Shown: positions 15,833 through 22,309 of the stretch, in pieces | How the letters are laid out: every line of letters starts with the position of its first letter | How positions within the stretch are numbered: position 1 is the stretch's first letter | Source of the DNA: Scybalosoma faecavium | GTDB taxonomy: Bacteria; Bacillota; Clostridia; Christensenellales; Christensenellaceae | DNA: 64,000 bases | Reading direction: 5' to 3' | NCBI GenBank assembly: GCA_018716135.1 | Contig: DVKG01000005.1 | Span: forward strand, 1 to 64,000 | The notes under the pieces: generated by a model | The model's input: the letters and a program-made list of their open reading frames with translations, nothing else | Database searches by the model: none | Told to the model about the DNA's origin: nothing | Made by a program: the position numbers and the translations under genes

Positions 15833-16576
15833 TCATATCCCGACTACCTCCAGCAATCCCGCTATGTACGGATCGCGGCGGCGTTCCGGCGAAAGCGTCT
15901 TTGCAGCTTCGCGGCACTCTTCCCGCAAGCATACCCGCTCTTCAAGGTTGAATGAAGAAGCTGGATCGTAAAGCGGGAAATATGCTTCATAGCTTACAAG
16001 CTCCGCTTTCCTGCATTGCTGCCCGTGATACCGGTTCAGCCGCAAAAGCCTTTTCTTTACTGCGCCGCATACATACGATTCAAAACTCGCCCCCGCGCTG
16101 ATCCCTCTTGTAAACGCTTCTTCCGCAACTATAACAAGTGCGTTGTATGCTTCTGCTATAATATCTTCCATTTCGTACCACACATTTTTATTGCGAAGAG
16201 CGCCCGACATTTTCAGCGCGGTATATTTGACAGGCTCTAACGCCGCTATGATTGCCGCGTCCCGCTCCGCCTTCGTTGCGAACGGCTTTACGCGCGGTAC
16301 ATATTCCGCCGCCGCTGTCGCGTAATGCTCGAATAGTTTTTCCGGCTTTACCCCTAGCGCGCCCGCGATAAGCTGCGCGGTTGTGTCCGATATGCTTTTC
16401 ATTTCCTCTTTACTCGGTACGCCGCCAGCCGCCCATATTTCTAATTTTCCGATCGTTGTTCTGCTAACGCCCGCCCGCTCTGCAAGCGTCCCTTGCGCCC
16501 AGCCGCGCTCCCTGCGTTCCTCTTCAATCGTGTTCGGGTAGCTCTGGAAGCGGAAATTGAATTTTGTGCTTCTCAC
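15833..16576 (-). CDS. XRE-type HTH domain joined to a sigma-region-2-like segment
   Basis: A 247-residue protein. Residues ~15-75 form an XRE/Cro-type helix-turn-helix (RRERGWAQGTLAERAGVSRTTIGKLE). Residues ~134-181 (YEMEDIIAEAYNALVIVAEEAF...FESYVCGAVKKRLLRL) resemble sigma-70 region 2, where an acidic DIIxExxxAL helix is followed by an F-x-x-Y helix. It lies upstream of Rep in the early part of the operon and could activate transcription of downstream genes. The fusion reading is by pattern only. Confidence 0.6.
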   Translation of the reverse strand: MRSTKFNFRFQSYPNTIEEERRERGWAQGTLAERAGVSRTTIGKLEIWAAGGVPSKEEMKSISDTTAQLIAGALGVKPEKLFEHYATAAAEYVPRVKPFATKAERDAAIIAALEPVKYTALKMSGALRNKNVWYEMEDIIAEAYNALVIVAEEAFTRGISAGASFESYVCGAVKKRLLRLNRYHGQQCRKAELVSYEAYFPLYDPASSFNLEERVCLREECREAAKTLSPERRRDPYIAGLLEVVGI

Positions 16577-16588
16577 TTTCTCGCCCCC

Positions 16589-16915
16589 TCAAATAACCTT
16601 GCACGTAATATGTGCTTTGAACGCCTTGCCTTTGATCGCGTCAAGGTACGTTGCGTAATTCGCCCGCACAATATCCGCTTTCATTGGTGGCGGCAAGAAC
16701 AGTTCTTCAAAGTCAAGGGCAAATTCAAGATAGGGAATAGCCTTCCGCTTGCAATTCCGGTGCAATGTTCCCATTGTGTAACTATCTTCTTCCATACCCG
16801 CATACGCTGCCGCAAGCGCCGCCATCTGTATGCAATCCGTTCCCAGCACTTCCGTTTCGTAGCCTTCATACGGGTGGCAACCGTTGCCGTGCTTTTTCCT
16901 CTTTTTCTTGCTCAT
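16589..16915 (-). CDS. Unknown early protein of the element
   Basis: A 108-residue protein with a very basic start (MSKKKRKKHGNGCHPYEGYETE), then helices. Its start overlaps the previous gene by 4 bases (ATGA), so translation is coupled. I do not recognise it. Early position suggests a role in replication or host or helper takeover. Confidence 0.6.
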   Translation of the reverse strand: MSKKKRKKHGNGCHPYEGYETEVLGTDCIQMAALAAAYAGMEEDSYTMGTLHRNCKRKAIPYLEFALDFEELFLPPPMKADIVRANYATYLDAIKGKAFKAHITCKVI

Positions 16916-17151
16916 TTCGCCGCCGCCTTTCTGCTGCCCGCTATGTACTGCCCGAATTTTTCCGCAAGAACCGCCGCAATATCTGTGCAGGCTGTTTCCT
17001 CGCCCTTCGTCATTCCGCTTTTCGGGCTTACTTCCCGCGCCGATACAATCCGGTACAGCTTTACGTTTTCCGCATAGCTCCCGTCCGGCGCTCGCAATCC
17101 CATTACGCCCACTTCTACAAGGGCTTCACCCTCTGCAAGTATTCGCGCCAT
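16912..17151 (-). CDS. Unknown early protein of the element
   Basis: A 79-residue protein (MARILAEGEALVEVGVMGLRAPDGSYAENV) right after the Cro-like gene, with a 2-base gap. Mixed beta and helical pattern with no recognised family. First position after the switch makes it an early gene. Confidence 0.58.
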   Translation of the reverse strand: MARILAEGEALVEVGVMGLRAPDGSYAENVKLYRIVSAREVSPKSGMTKGEETACTDIAAVLAEKFGQYIAGSRKAAAK

Positions 17152-17153
17152 TG

Positions 17154-17381
17154 TTACACCTCCTTTAGATGTTGTGTAGACACAACAGAACCGCTAAAAA
17201 AAATATTGTTTATAGGCTCATTGAGCGCGCTTGCGATTTTAAGCATAACCACATTTGAAATTCTTGTTTGCTTTCCGCTTTCGATCGCTGATAGATATGG
17301 TCTACATACGTTCGCACGTTCTGCAAGTTCCGCTTGTGTCATTCCACGTTCTTTTCGGTATTCTTTAACTTTGTTCGGCAC
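17154..17381 (-). CDS. Cro-like XRE regulator, first gene of the element operon
   Basis: A 75-residue protein that is essentially one helix-turn-helix: VKEYRKERGMTQAELAERANVCRPYLSAIESGKQ. The GTG at 17381 is preferred because AGGAGG sits 8 bases upstream; the GTG at 17390 would abut the Shine-Dalgarno. It is divergent from the repressor gene and starts the minus-strand operon, so it plays the Cro role. A TGTTGTGT-AG-ACACAACA palindrome lies inside its 3' end. Confidence 0.85.
   Translation of the reverse strand: MPNKVKEYRKERGMTQAELAERANVCRPYLSAIESGKQTRISNVVMLKIASALNEPINNIFFSGSVVSTQHLKEV
17170..17187. promoter_or_regulatory. Operator-like palindrome inside the Cro-like gene
   Basis: TGTTGTGTAGACACAACA has 8-base arms around an AG centre. 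Its half-site matches the sequences repeated in the switch region (17404-17535). It may be an extra repressor site affecting elongation. Confidence 0.6.
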
Positions 17382-17403
17382 GCTTAACACCTCCTATGTG
17401 TAA

Positions 17404-17535
17404 AGCATACACTACAAAATCTGCTTTGTCAAGCGTACACAACAAATTTATTTGTAAATTTTTCTGTTTCTCGCCGTATTCTCTTGATTTATTGTAGTGT
17501 GTAGTTTACAATATGAATAAAGGCGGTGTAGTGTA
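17404..17535. promoter_or_regulatory. Divergent repressor/Cro switch with matching operators
   Basis: Minus promoter: TTGACA (17432-17427), 17 bases, TATGCT (17409-17404). Plus promoter: TTGATT (17484-17489), 17 bases, TACAAT (17507-17512). Operator-like half-sites of consensus TGTWGTGTR lie at 17408-17416 (minus promoter), 17436-17444, 17493-17501 (inside the plus promoter spacer) and 17527-17535 (at the repressor start). This is the architecture of a lysogeny switch in which one repressor controls both directions. Confidence 0.78.
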
Positions 17536-18041
17536 TGGATAACAATAAGCTTGGAAATAAAATTCGTGAAGCGCGCGGCGATCTCTCTTTGCGCGACTTT
17601 GCAAAAAAATGCGGTATTAGTCATACTCATTTAGACAGTATAGAAAAAGGGTACGATCCGCGCACGGGCAAGCCTGTTAAAGTTAGCCTTGATACAATTA
17701 AAAAACTTTCTGCCGGAACCGGAATCCCATTGCATAATTTAATAGATTATGACCTTAACGAATTGATAGAGATTTCCGAAAAGCCCGCTTCTTCCCGAAC
17801 CGATATAGAAGCATATGCCCACGATTATATGCAAGATCAACTTTCCGATCTTGGTATATCTCTTACGGAAGCATTGCGAAAAGAAAAAAGCTATGAACAA
17901 AATCAAGCCGCAAAAAATGCTTGTTCTGCTATACACACTTTTCTTGAAAGTATTAGACAGCTTCCCGAACGTGAACGCTCCACAATAATAAAAGAGCTTT
18001 ATTATTTCTGCTCTGAATACTTGAAAATGAAGGGGGAATAG
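17535..18041 (+). CDS. XRE-family repressor (CI-like) of the element
   Basis: A 168-residue protein with an N-terminal helix-turn-helix (LGNKIREARGDLSLRDFAKKCGISHTHLDSIEKG, residues ~6-39) and a helical C-terminal half. There is no LexA/CI-type self-cleaving protease domain (no visible Ser-Lys dyad region), so induction would need an antirepressor or another signal. That fits satellites, which are induced by helper-phage proteins. It is followed 2 bases later by the recombinase, forming a maintenance unit. Confidence 0.85.
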   Translation: MDNNKLGNKIREARGDLSLRDFAKKCGISHTHLDSIEKGYDPRTGKPVKVSLDTIKKLSAGTGIPLHNLIDYDLNELIEISEKPASSRTDIEAYAHDYMQDQLSDLGISLTEALRKEKSYEQNQAAKNACSAIHTFLESIRQLPERERSTIIKELYYFCSEYLKMKGE

Positions 18042-18043
18042 CA

Positions 18044-19717
18044 ATGCAGCAAGCATTAAACGCGGTCATATACGCCCGCTATTCTTCCCATAGCCAGCAG
18101 GAACAAAGCATAGAAGGGCAGTTGCGCGATTGTTACGCCTACGCCCAGCGGGAAGGGCTGCACGTTGTAGGGGAATATATTGACCGTGCAATCAGCGGAA
18201 AGACGGACGAACGCCCCGACTTTCAAAGAATGATCGTCGACGCAAGCAAAAAGCAGTTTCAACGGGTTATCGTCTGGAAGCTGGATCGCTTCGCCCGCAA
18301 CCGCTACGACAGCGCCCATTATAAAGCGAAGCTGAAAAAATACGGCGTGAAGGTTGTTTCCGCTACGGAAAACATTTCCGACGAACCGGAAGGGATTATC
18401 CTTGAAGGGCTGCTCGAAAGTATGGCGGAATATTATTCCGCGAACCTTTCAAAGCACGTCCGGCGCGGTCAGCGGGAAAGCATTATCAACGGAACGTATT
18501 TAGGCGGCGTTCCTCCGATCGGCTACAAGGTGGAGAACAAGCGGCTTGTAATCGACGAACGCACCGCGCCCACGATCCGCTATATGTTTGAACAATACGC
18601 AAAAGGCGTTCCAAAGCGGGAAATTATCGCGGAATTGAACGCGCGCGGCATTCGCAACAAAAAAGGAAAGCCGCTTACATTGTCAAGTATGCAAGCGGCT
18701 TTGAGGAATGAAAAATATATCGGGATTTACCGTTATAGCGGGCAGGAAGTAACGGGCGGTTGTGAAGCGCTCATAGATGAAGCGACATTCCGCAAGGTTC
18801 AAGAACGGCTCGACAAGGTAAAACACGCCCCCGCCGCCGCAAAAGCGAAGATAGATTATCTTTTGCAGGGAAAAGCCTTTTGCGGCTACTGCGGTTCACG
18901 TATGGTAGGCGAAAGCGGGCGCGGGAAAATGGGGAACACGTACCATTATTACGCTTGCGGCAAACGGAAGAAGGAACACACCTGCGCTAAGAAGAACGAA
19001 AAGAAAGATTTTATTGAATGGTATGTAGTCGAACAGACGGTTGAATATGTACTAACGCCGGATCGTATGGACTATATCGCCGCCGCTCTTGTCGCCCAAT
19101 ATGAAAAGGACTTCGGGGACAACCGTATAAAAGACTATGAAAAGCAGTTAGAGCGGATCAACGGTGAAATACGTTCCCTTGTCGATACGCTCGCCGTTTG
19201 CCCGCCCTCCGCGCGTCAACCGATATTCGACAAGATGGAATTACTCGACGTTCAGAAAACCGATCTTGAAATTGATATTGCAAAACTTCGCGTTGCCGCC
19301 CGCGTCCAGCTTACCGAAGAACAAATCAAGGTATGGTTGAAGCAGTTTTGCAAAGGCGATCTCGACGATATGGAATTCAGAGAACGGATCATTGACGTTT
19401 TTATAAACTCCGTCTATCTGTACGACGATAAGACGGTTATTTATTACAACATCGAAGGCGGAAAGCAGGTTAGCTATATGGAAATGCTCGACAGCACCGA
19501 AGAACCGCCCTTCGCGGACGATCCGCAAGGCTCTTCCGGTGTTCGGATTTCAAACGACACGCCCCGCCACATCGTTTACAAAAGACCGCGCATAGCGTGG
19601 TCTTTTGTTTTTCTGCACTGCCGCTCTTTTCCGGAAAAAAGTCCAGTTCGCCAGTTTGCTTCAGCGCGTTCACGGCGGTTCTGCCGTCATTTTTTCGCGG
19701 ACGCGGACGGAGACTGA
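18044..19717 (+). CDS. Large serine recombinase (integrase)
   Basis: A 557-residue site-specific recombinase. The N-terminal resolvase domain has catalytic Ser14 in YARYS, with QSIEGQ, VWKLDRFARNRYDS and a SMAEYYSANLSKHVRRGQ helix-E block. A recombinase domain follows, with a zinc ribbon (Cys280, 283, 305, 314) and a coiled-coil-like segment at ~365-400. The final ~36 residues lie beyond a terminator-like hairpin and look like read-through. It integrates and excises the element; the attachment site is not identifiable by eye. Confidence 0.93.
   Translation: MQQALNAVIYARYSSHSQQEQSIEGQLRDCYAYAQREGLHVVGEYIDRAISGKTDERPDFQRMIVDASKKQFQRVIVWKLDRFARNRYDSAHYKAKLKKYGVKVVSATENISDEPEGIILEGLLESMAEYYSANLSKHVRRGQRESIINGTYLGGVPPIGYKVENKRLVIDERTAPTIRYMFEQYAKGVPKREIIAELNARGIRNKKGKPLTLSSMQAALRNEKYIGIYRYSGQEVTGGCEALIDEATFRKVQERLDKVKHAPAAAKAKIDYLLQGKAFCGYCGSRMVGESGRGKMGNTYHYYACGKRKKEHTCAKKNEKKDFIEWYVVEQTVEYVLTPDRMDYIAAALVAQYEKDFGDNRIKDYEKQLERINGEIRSLVDTLAVCPPSARQPIFDKMELLDVQKTDLEIDIAKLRVAARVQLTEEQIKVWLKQFCKGDLDDMEFRERIIDVFINSVYLYDDKTVIYYNIEGGKQVSYMEMLDSTEEPPFADDPQGSSGVRISNDTPRHIVYKRPRIAWSFVFLHCRSFPEKSPVRQFASARSRRFCRHFFADADGD
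19578..19612 (+). terminator. Terminator-like hairpin inside the recombinase frame
   Basis: ACAAAAGACC / GGTCTTTTGT stem followed by TTTTC, lying ~105 bases before the recombinase stop codon. If functional, many transcripts would lack the stop codon, or the last codons are not part of the normal gene. Confidence 0.6.
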
Positions 19718-19750
19718 CGATTGCATTCCTGTAAATTGCCCCATTTTTTG

Positions 19751-19779
19751 TGCTCTTTAAGTAACAAGAGCATTTTTTT
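19751..19779 (+). terminator. Plus-strand terminator at the right edge of the element
   Basis: TGCTCTT / AAGAGCA stem with an 8-base loop and a run of T on the plus strand only, overlapping the stop of the convergent methyltransferase. It ends recombinase transcription. It may originally have been the terminator of tRNA-Ser before the element inserted. Confidence 0.75.
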
Positions 19780-20380
19780 ATTTTCTCGCTGTAACGCATA
19801 TCCACCCCTTTTTATTATACACTTTTATATTTGCAAACCCCGCACTTTCCAATAACCCACTGAGATCTGCGCTCGAATATATTGTCATACCTTCTATTTT
19901 TTCCAGCCATCTTTCGTCAGATTTCTTCGTTCCGTCCGATTCATTGCATATTAAAAAAATCCCGCCCGGCTTCAGCACCCGCCGTATTTCGGCAAATGAC
20001 CTCAGCATATCGTCCCAAAAATACACGGTTTCAAACGCCGTGACAGCATCAAAGCTGCACTCCTCAAACGGCATTTCCTGCACATCTCCCTGCACTATGC
20101 TGCATCTGCCGGAAGCTACTGCCACACTGTTTACGGATATCGCCTTTTCCACACTCACGCTCGAATAATCCAAGCCCGACACGCGCCGACACATAGTCAA
20201 AAGTGCAGATATGTTCGCGCCGCCTCCGCAGCCCACATCCAAAACGTCATCTTCCCTATCCAGCGCAATATGAGACAATCCCCACTTGGACAGCATTGCA
20301 TGACCGGCATTCATCATGTTCAGCATAATTCTTCCGCCCAGTCCTTCCGGCTTTCTCGTATTTTGAAATAAGTTTTTCAT
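19778..20380 (-). CDS. Class I SAM-dependent methyltransferase
   Basis: A 200-residue methyltransferase. Motif I is DVLDVGCGGGANISAL (residues ~45-60), motif II VSGLDYSSVSVEKA, then IVQGDVQEMPFEECSFDAVTAFETVYFW and a post-motif LRSFAEIRRVLKPGGIFLI. This is the UbiE/type 11 fold; the substrate is unknown. It lies 53 bases downstream of the ZIP transporter on the same strand, probably co-transcribed. It is chromosomal, just outside the element. Confidence 0.88.
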   Translation of the reverse strand: MKNLFQNTRKPEGLGGRIMLNMMNAGHAMLSKWGLSHIALDREDDVLDVGCGGGANISALLTMCRRVSGLDYSSVSVEKAISVNSVAVASGRCSIVQGDVQEMPFEECSFDAVTAFETVYFWDDMLRSFAEIRRVLKPGGIFLICNESDGTKKSDERWLEKIEGMTIYSSADLSGLLESAGFANIKVYNKKGWICVTARK

Positions 20381-20433
20381 TTTCTTTTGCTTTTTTCTTT
20401 CTTTATTTCTGTTTTGTTTTATTTTGTTTTGTC

Positions 20434-21216
20434 TCAGCCCAACGCTACGTCAAGCGCCATCATCAGGCTAAAGCCTACAGCGAAGAAAACCGTCCCTGAA
20501 TTCGAATGCTCTCCAACCGACATTTCAGGTATAAGTTCCTCTACAACTACATATATCATCGCGCCTGCCGCAAAGCTCAGCATATACGGCAAAACAGGTG
20601 TCAGCACGCCCGCCGCCGCAACCGTCGCCGCGGCGCCCAAAGGCTCCACAACGCCCGAAAGCACGCCTCCTAAAAAGGCTTTGCCGCTTCGCATTCCTTC
20701 CGAACGCAATGGCATAGAAATTATCGCGCCCTCGGGAAAATTCTGAATAGCGATTCCTATAGAAAGAGCGAGCGCCCCCGCCGCTGTAATTTCCGTACTG
20801 CCCGACATCCATCCCGCATATACCACTCCGACCGCCATTCCTTCCGGAATATTATGCATCGTCACAGCAAGCATCAGCATTGTCGTCCTTTTTAATCTGC
20901 TTCGTCTGCCCTCCGCCTTTTCACTATTCCTATGTAAATGCGGAATCAAGCTGTCTAATAAAAGCAGAAACAATATTCCAACCCAAAATCCCGCAAACGC
21001 AGGCAAAAACGCCCACTCGTTCATTCCGCCCGCCTGCTCTATCGCAGGGTTCAGCAAGCTCCAAACGGACGCCGCCGTCATTACCCCTGCCGCAAATCCC
21101 GTCAGCGCGCGGTGTAAAGCCTGACTCATTTTCCGCTTCATAAAAAAAACGCATCCCGAGCCAAGGGCCGTTCCTAAAAACGGAATTAATACTCCATAAA
21201 CCACCTCAACCTTCAT
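20434..21216 (-). CDS. ZIP-family divalent metal transporter
   Basis: A 260-residue membrane protein with about eight hydrophobic segments. The two signature metal-site helices are MHNIPEGMAVG (TM4) and IQNFPEGAIISMPL (TM5). A His-containing cytoplasmic loop (LIPHLHRNSEKAEGRRSR) lies between TM3 and TM4. It resembles ZupT/GufA-type importers of zinc, iron or manganese. GAGGAG precedes the ATG, and a palindromic operator candidate lies upstream, suggesting metal-dependent repression. Confidence 0.93.
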   Translation of the reverse strand: MKVEVVYGVLIPFLGTALGSGCVFFMKRKMSQALHRALTGFAAGVMTAASVWSLLNPAIEQAGGMNEWAFLPAFAGFWVGILFLLLLDSLIPHLHRNSEKAEGRRSRLKRTTMLMLAVTMHNIPEGMAVGVVYAGWMSGSTEITAAGALALSIGIAIQNFPEGAIISMPLRSEGMRSGKAFLGGVLSGVVEPLGAAATVAAAGVLTPVLPYMLSFAAGAMIYVVVEELIPEMSVGEHSNSGTVFFAVGFSLMMALDVALG

Positions 21217-21285
21217 TCGGCTTTGTACTCCTCACAATTTAAATGTTATACGCTTACCTCTTTATTTAAATTATTTTAGAACGCA

Positions 21286-21307
21286 TTGGTTAGCTTTAAC
21301 TAACCAA
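21286..21307. promoter_or_regulatory. Palindromic operator candidate upstream of the ZIP gene
   Basis: TTGGTTAG-N6-CTAACCAA, 8-base perfect arms, about 70 bases upstream of the transporter ATG. It resembles the TTAGGTTAG-type boxes of DtxR/MntR family metalloregulators. The regulator gene is not in this window. Confidence 0.55.
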
Positions 21308-21443
21308 GTCTTTCAAAAAAATCCCCTCGGGATGTTAATTGTATGTATTATATCAAATACAAGACACTTTAGCAACTTAAATTTATAAATTTGACGCTTC
21401 TTTATTCATCTGCATACGCGTCATATCTGCCATACATCGCCTA

Positions 21444-21472
21444 TTGACTAACACAGCGGGAAGATATACAAT
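21444..21472 (+). promoter_or_regulatory. Promoter of the CpXC-protein gene
   Basis: TTGACT (21444-21449), 17-base spacer, TACAAT (21467-21472), 34 bases before the ATG; AGGAGAT precedes the start. Confidence 0.8.
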
Positions 21473-21505
21473 GCTGTTATCTATCAAAAAGGTCAGGAGA
21501 TACAT

Positions 21506-22141
21506 ATGTCACAGACAAAAAAAGTGAAAGTAACCTGCAGCAAATGCGGAGCGGAAAACGAAGCTCTCATATGGGACAGCATAAACACGGGAATAAACCC
21601 TGAACAAAAGCAAAACGTAATAAACGGCTCTCTTTTTATCAATACATGCCCCGAATGCGGCGAAAAAGACAGACTTAATTATACTACGCTTTATCACGAT
21701 ATGCAGAACAAAGTGATGATATACTACGCCTGCTGCGAAGAAGATTTCAATATTGTAAAAAACAATTTAAAACAGCTTGAATCCGACTTCGCCGATTCTT
21801 TAAAAGGATACAGAATACGGCTGGTCGTATCGCAAAACGCCCTGATGGAAAAAGCCCTGATTTTCGAAAAAGGCTTAGACGACAGAGCAATAGAAGTGAT
21901 TAAAGCAGTTTTCGCCATAGACGCGATGGAAAAATTCCCGGAACTTGAGATTGACGAACTTTTATTTTATATCACGGAGAAGGGCAAGCATGAAATTCAG
22001 TTCCTCGCCAACAGACCTTTGACAGGAGAGATAGACGACAAACTGTATCGCACAATACGCGGAGAGTTCGGAGCGAAGCTGGACGCGCTTTCAGATACGT
22101 ATATAATTGACATGAATTGGGCTTTTAAGTTTTTAAAATAA
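21506..22141 (+). CDS. CpXC domain-containing protein
   Basis: A 211-residue soluble protein. The N-terminal zinc-ribbon part has VTCSKCGAENEALIWDSINTG and, after ~25 residues, NTCPECGEKDRLNYTTLYHD, the CxxC...CPxCG pattern and the LYHDM strand of the CpXC domain. The C-terminal half is helical and acidic. The domain's biochemical role is unknown. Monocistronic, with its own promoter. Confidence 0.85.
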   Translation: MSQTKKVKVTCSKCGAENEALIWDSINTGINPEQKQNVINGSLFINTCPECGEKDRLNYTTLYHDMQNKVMIYYACCEEDFNIVKNNLKQLESDFADSLKGYRIRLVVSQNALMEKALIFEKGLDDRAIEVIKAVFAIDAMEKFPELEIDELLFYITEKGKHEIQFLANRPLTGEIDDKLYRTIRGEFGAKLDALSDTYIIDMNWAFKFLK

Positions 22142-22191
22142 GCCCTGTTTCGAAAATTGCAAGGATAATTCTCTAAACTTGCAAAAAAGTG

Positions 22192-22220
22192 TTGACAGCC
22201 GTCTCTGAATGTGTTAATAT
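22192..22220 (+). promoter_or_regulatory. Promoter of the amt-glnK operon
   Basis: Consensus TTGACA (22192-22197), 17 bases, TAATAT (22215-22220). Transcription would begin near 22227, only ~5 bases before a terminator-like hairpin. Confidence 0.88.
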
Positions 22221-22231
22221 AAACGCAGCTT

Positions 22232-22278
22232 GAACAAGGAAGTTCACAGGTAATATTTGCCGTTCCTTGTTCTTTTTT
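22232..22278 (+). terminator. Attenuator-like hairpin in the amt leader
   Basis: GAACAAGGAA (22232-22241) pairs with TTCCTTGTTC (22263-22272) over a 21-base loop, followed directly by TTTTTT. It lies between a consensus promoter and the amt ribosome site, so it should stop most transcripts unless relieved. Confidence 0.7.
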
Positions 22279-22309
22279 GTTGCAATTTTTATTTTGAGGA
22301 GGACTATCT

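Larger units (their letters stand above)
6138..19750. mobile_element. Integrated capsid-forming phage-satellite-like element, about 13.6 kb
   Basis: Between tRNA-Ser and a plus-strand terminator at 19751 lie about 19 element genes. The minus-strand operon runs Cro-like regulator, two unknowns, HTH/sigma-like protein, HUH Rep, small Cys protein, gp10-like neck protein, portal, unknown, protease, unknown, capsid, connector, HNH/P-loop protein, small and large terminase, head closure, ArpU-like regulator. On the plus strand are a repressor and a large serine recombinase. Tail tube, sheath, tape measure, baseplate, holin and endolysin are all absent, and every major frame is intact. Size and content fit capsid-forming phage-inducible chromosomal islands, which borrow helper-phage tails. 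Edges are approximate; I found no clear direct repeat for attL/attR. Confidence 0.8.

Noticed and set aside
6138..19750. Direct-repeat attachment sites by eye at both element edges
   Set aside because: I compared the sequence after tRNA-Ser with the recombinase end and found no convincing shared core; large serine recombinases need only very short identity.
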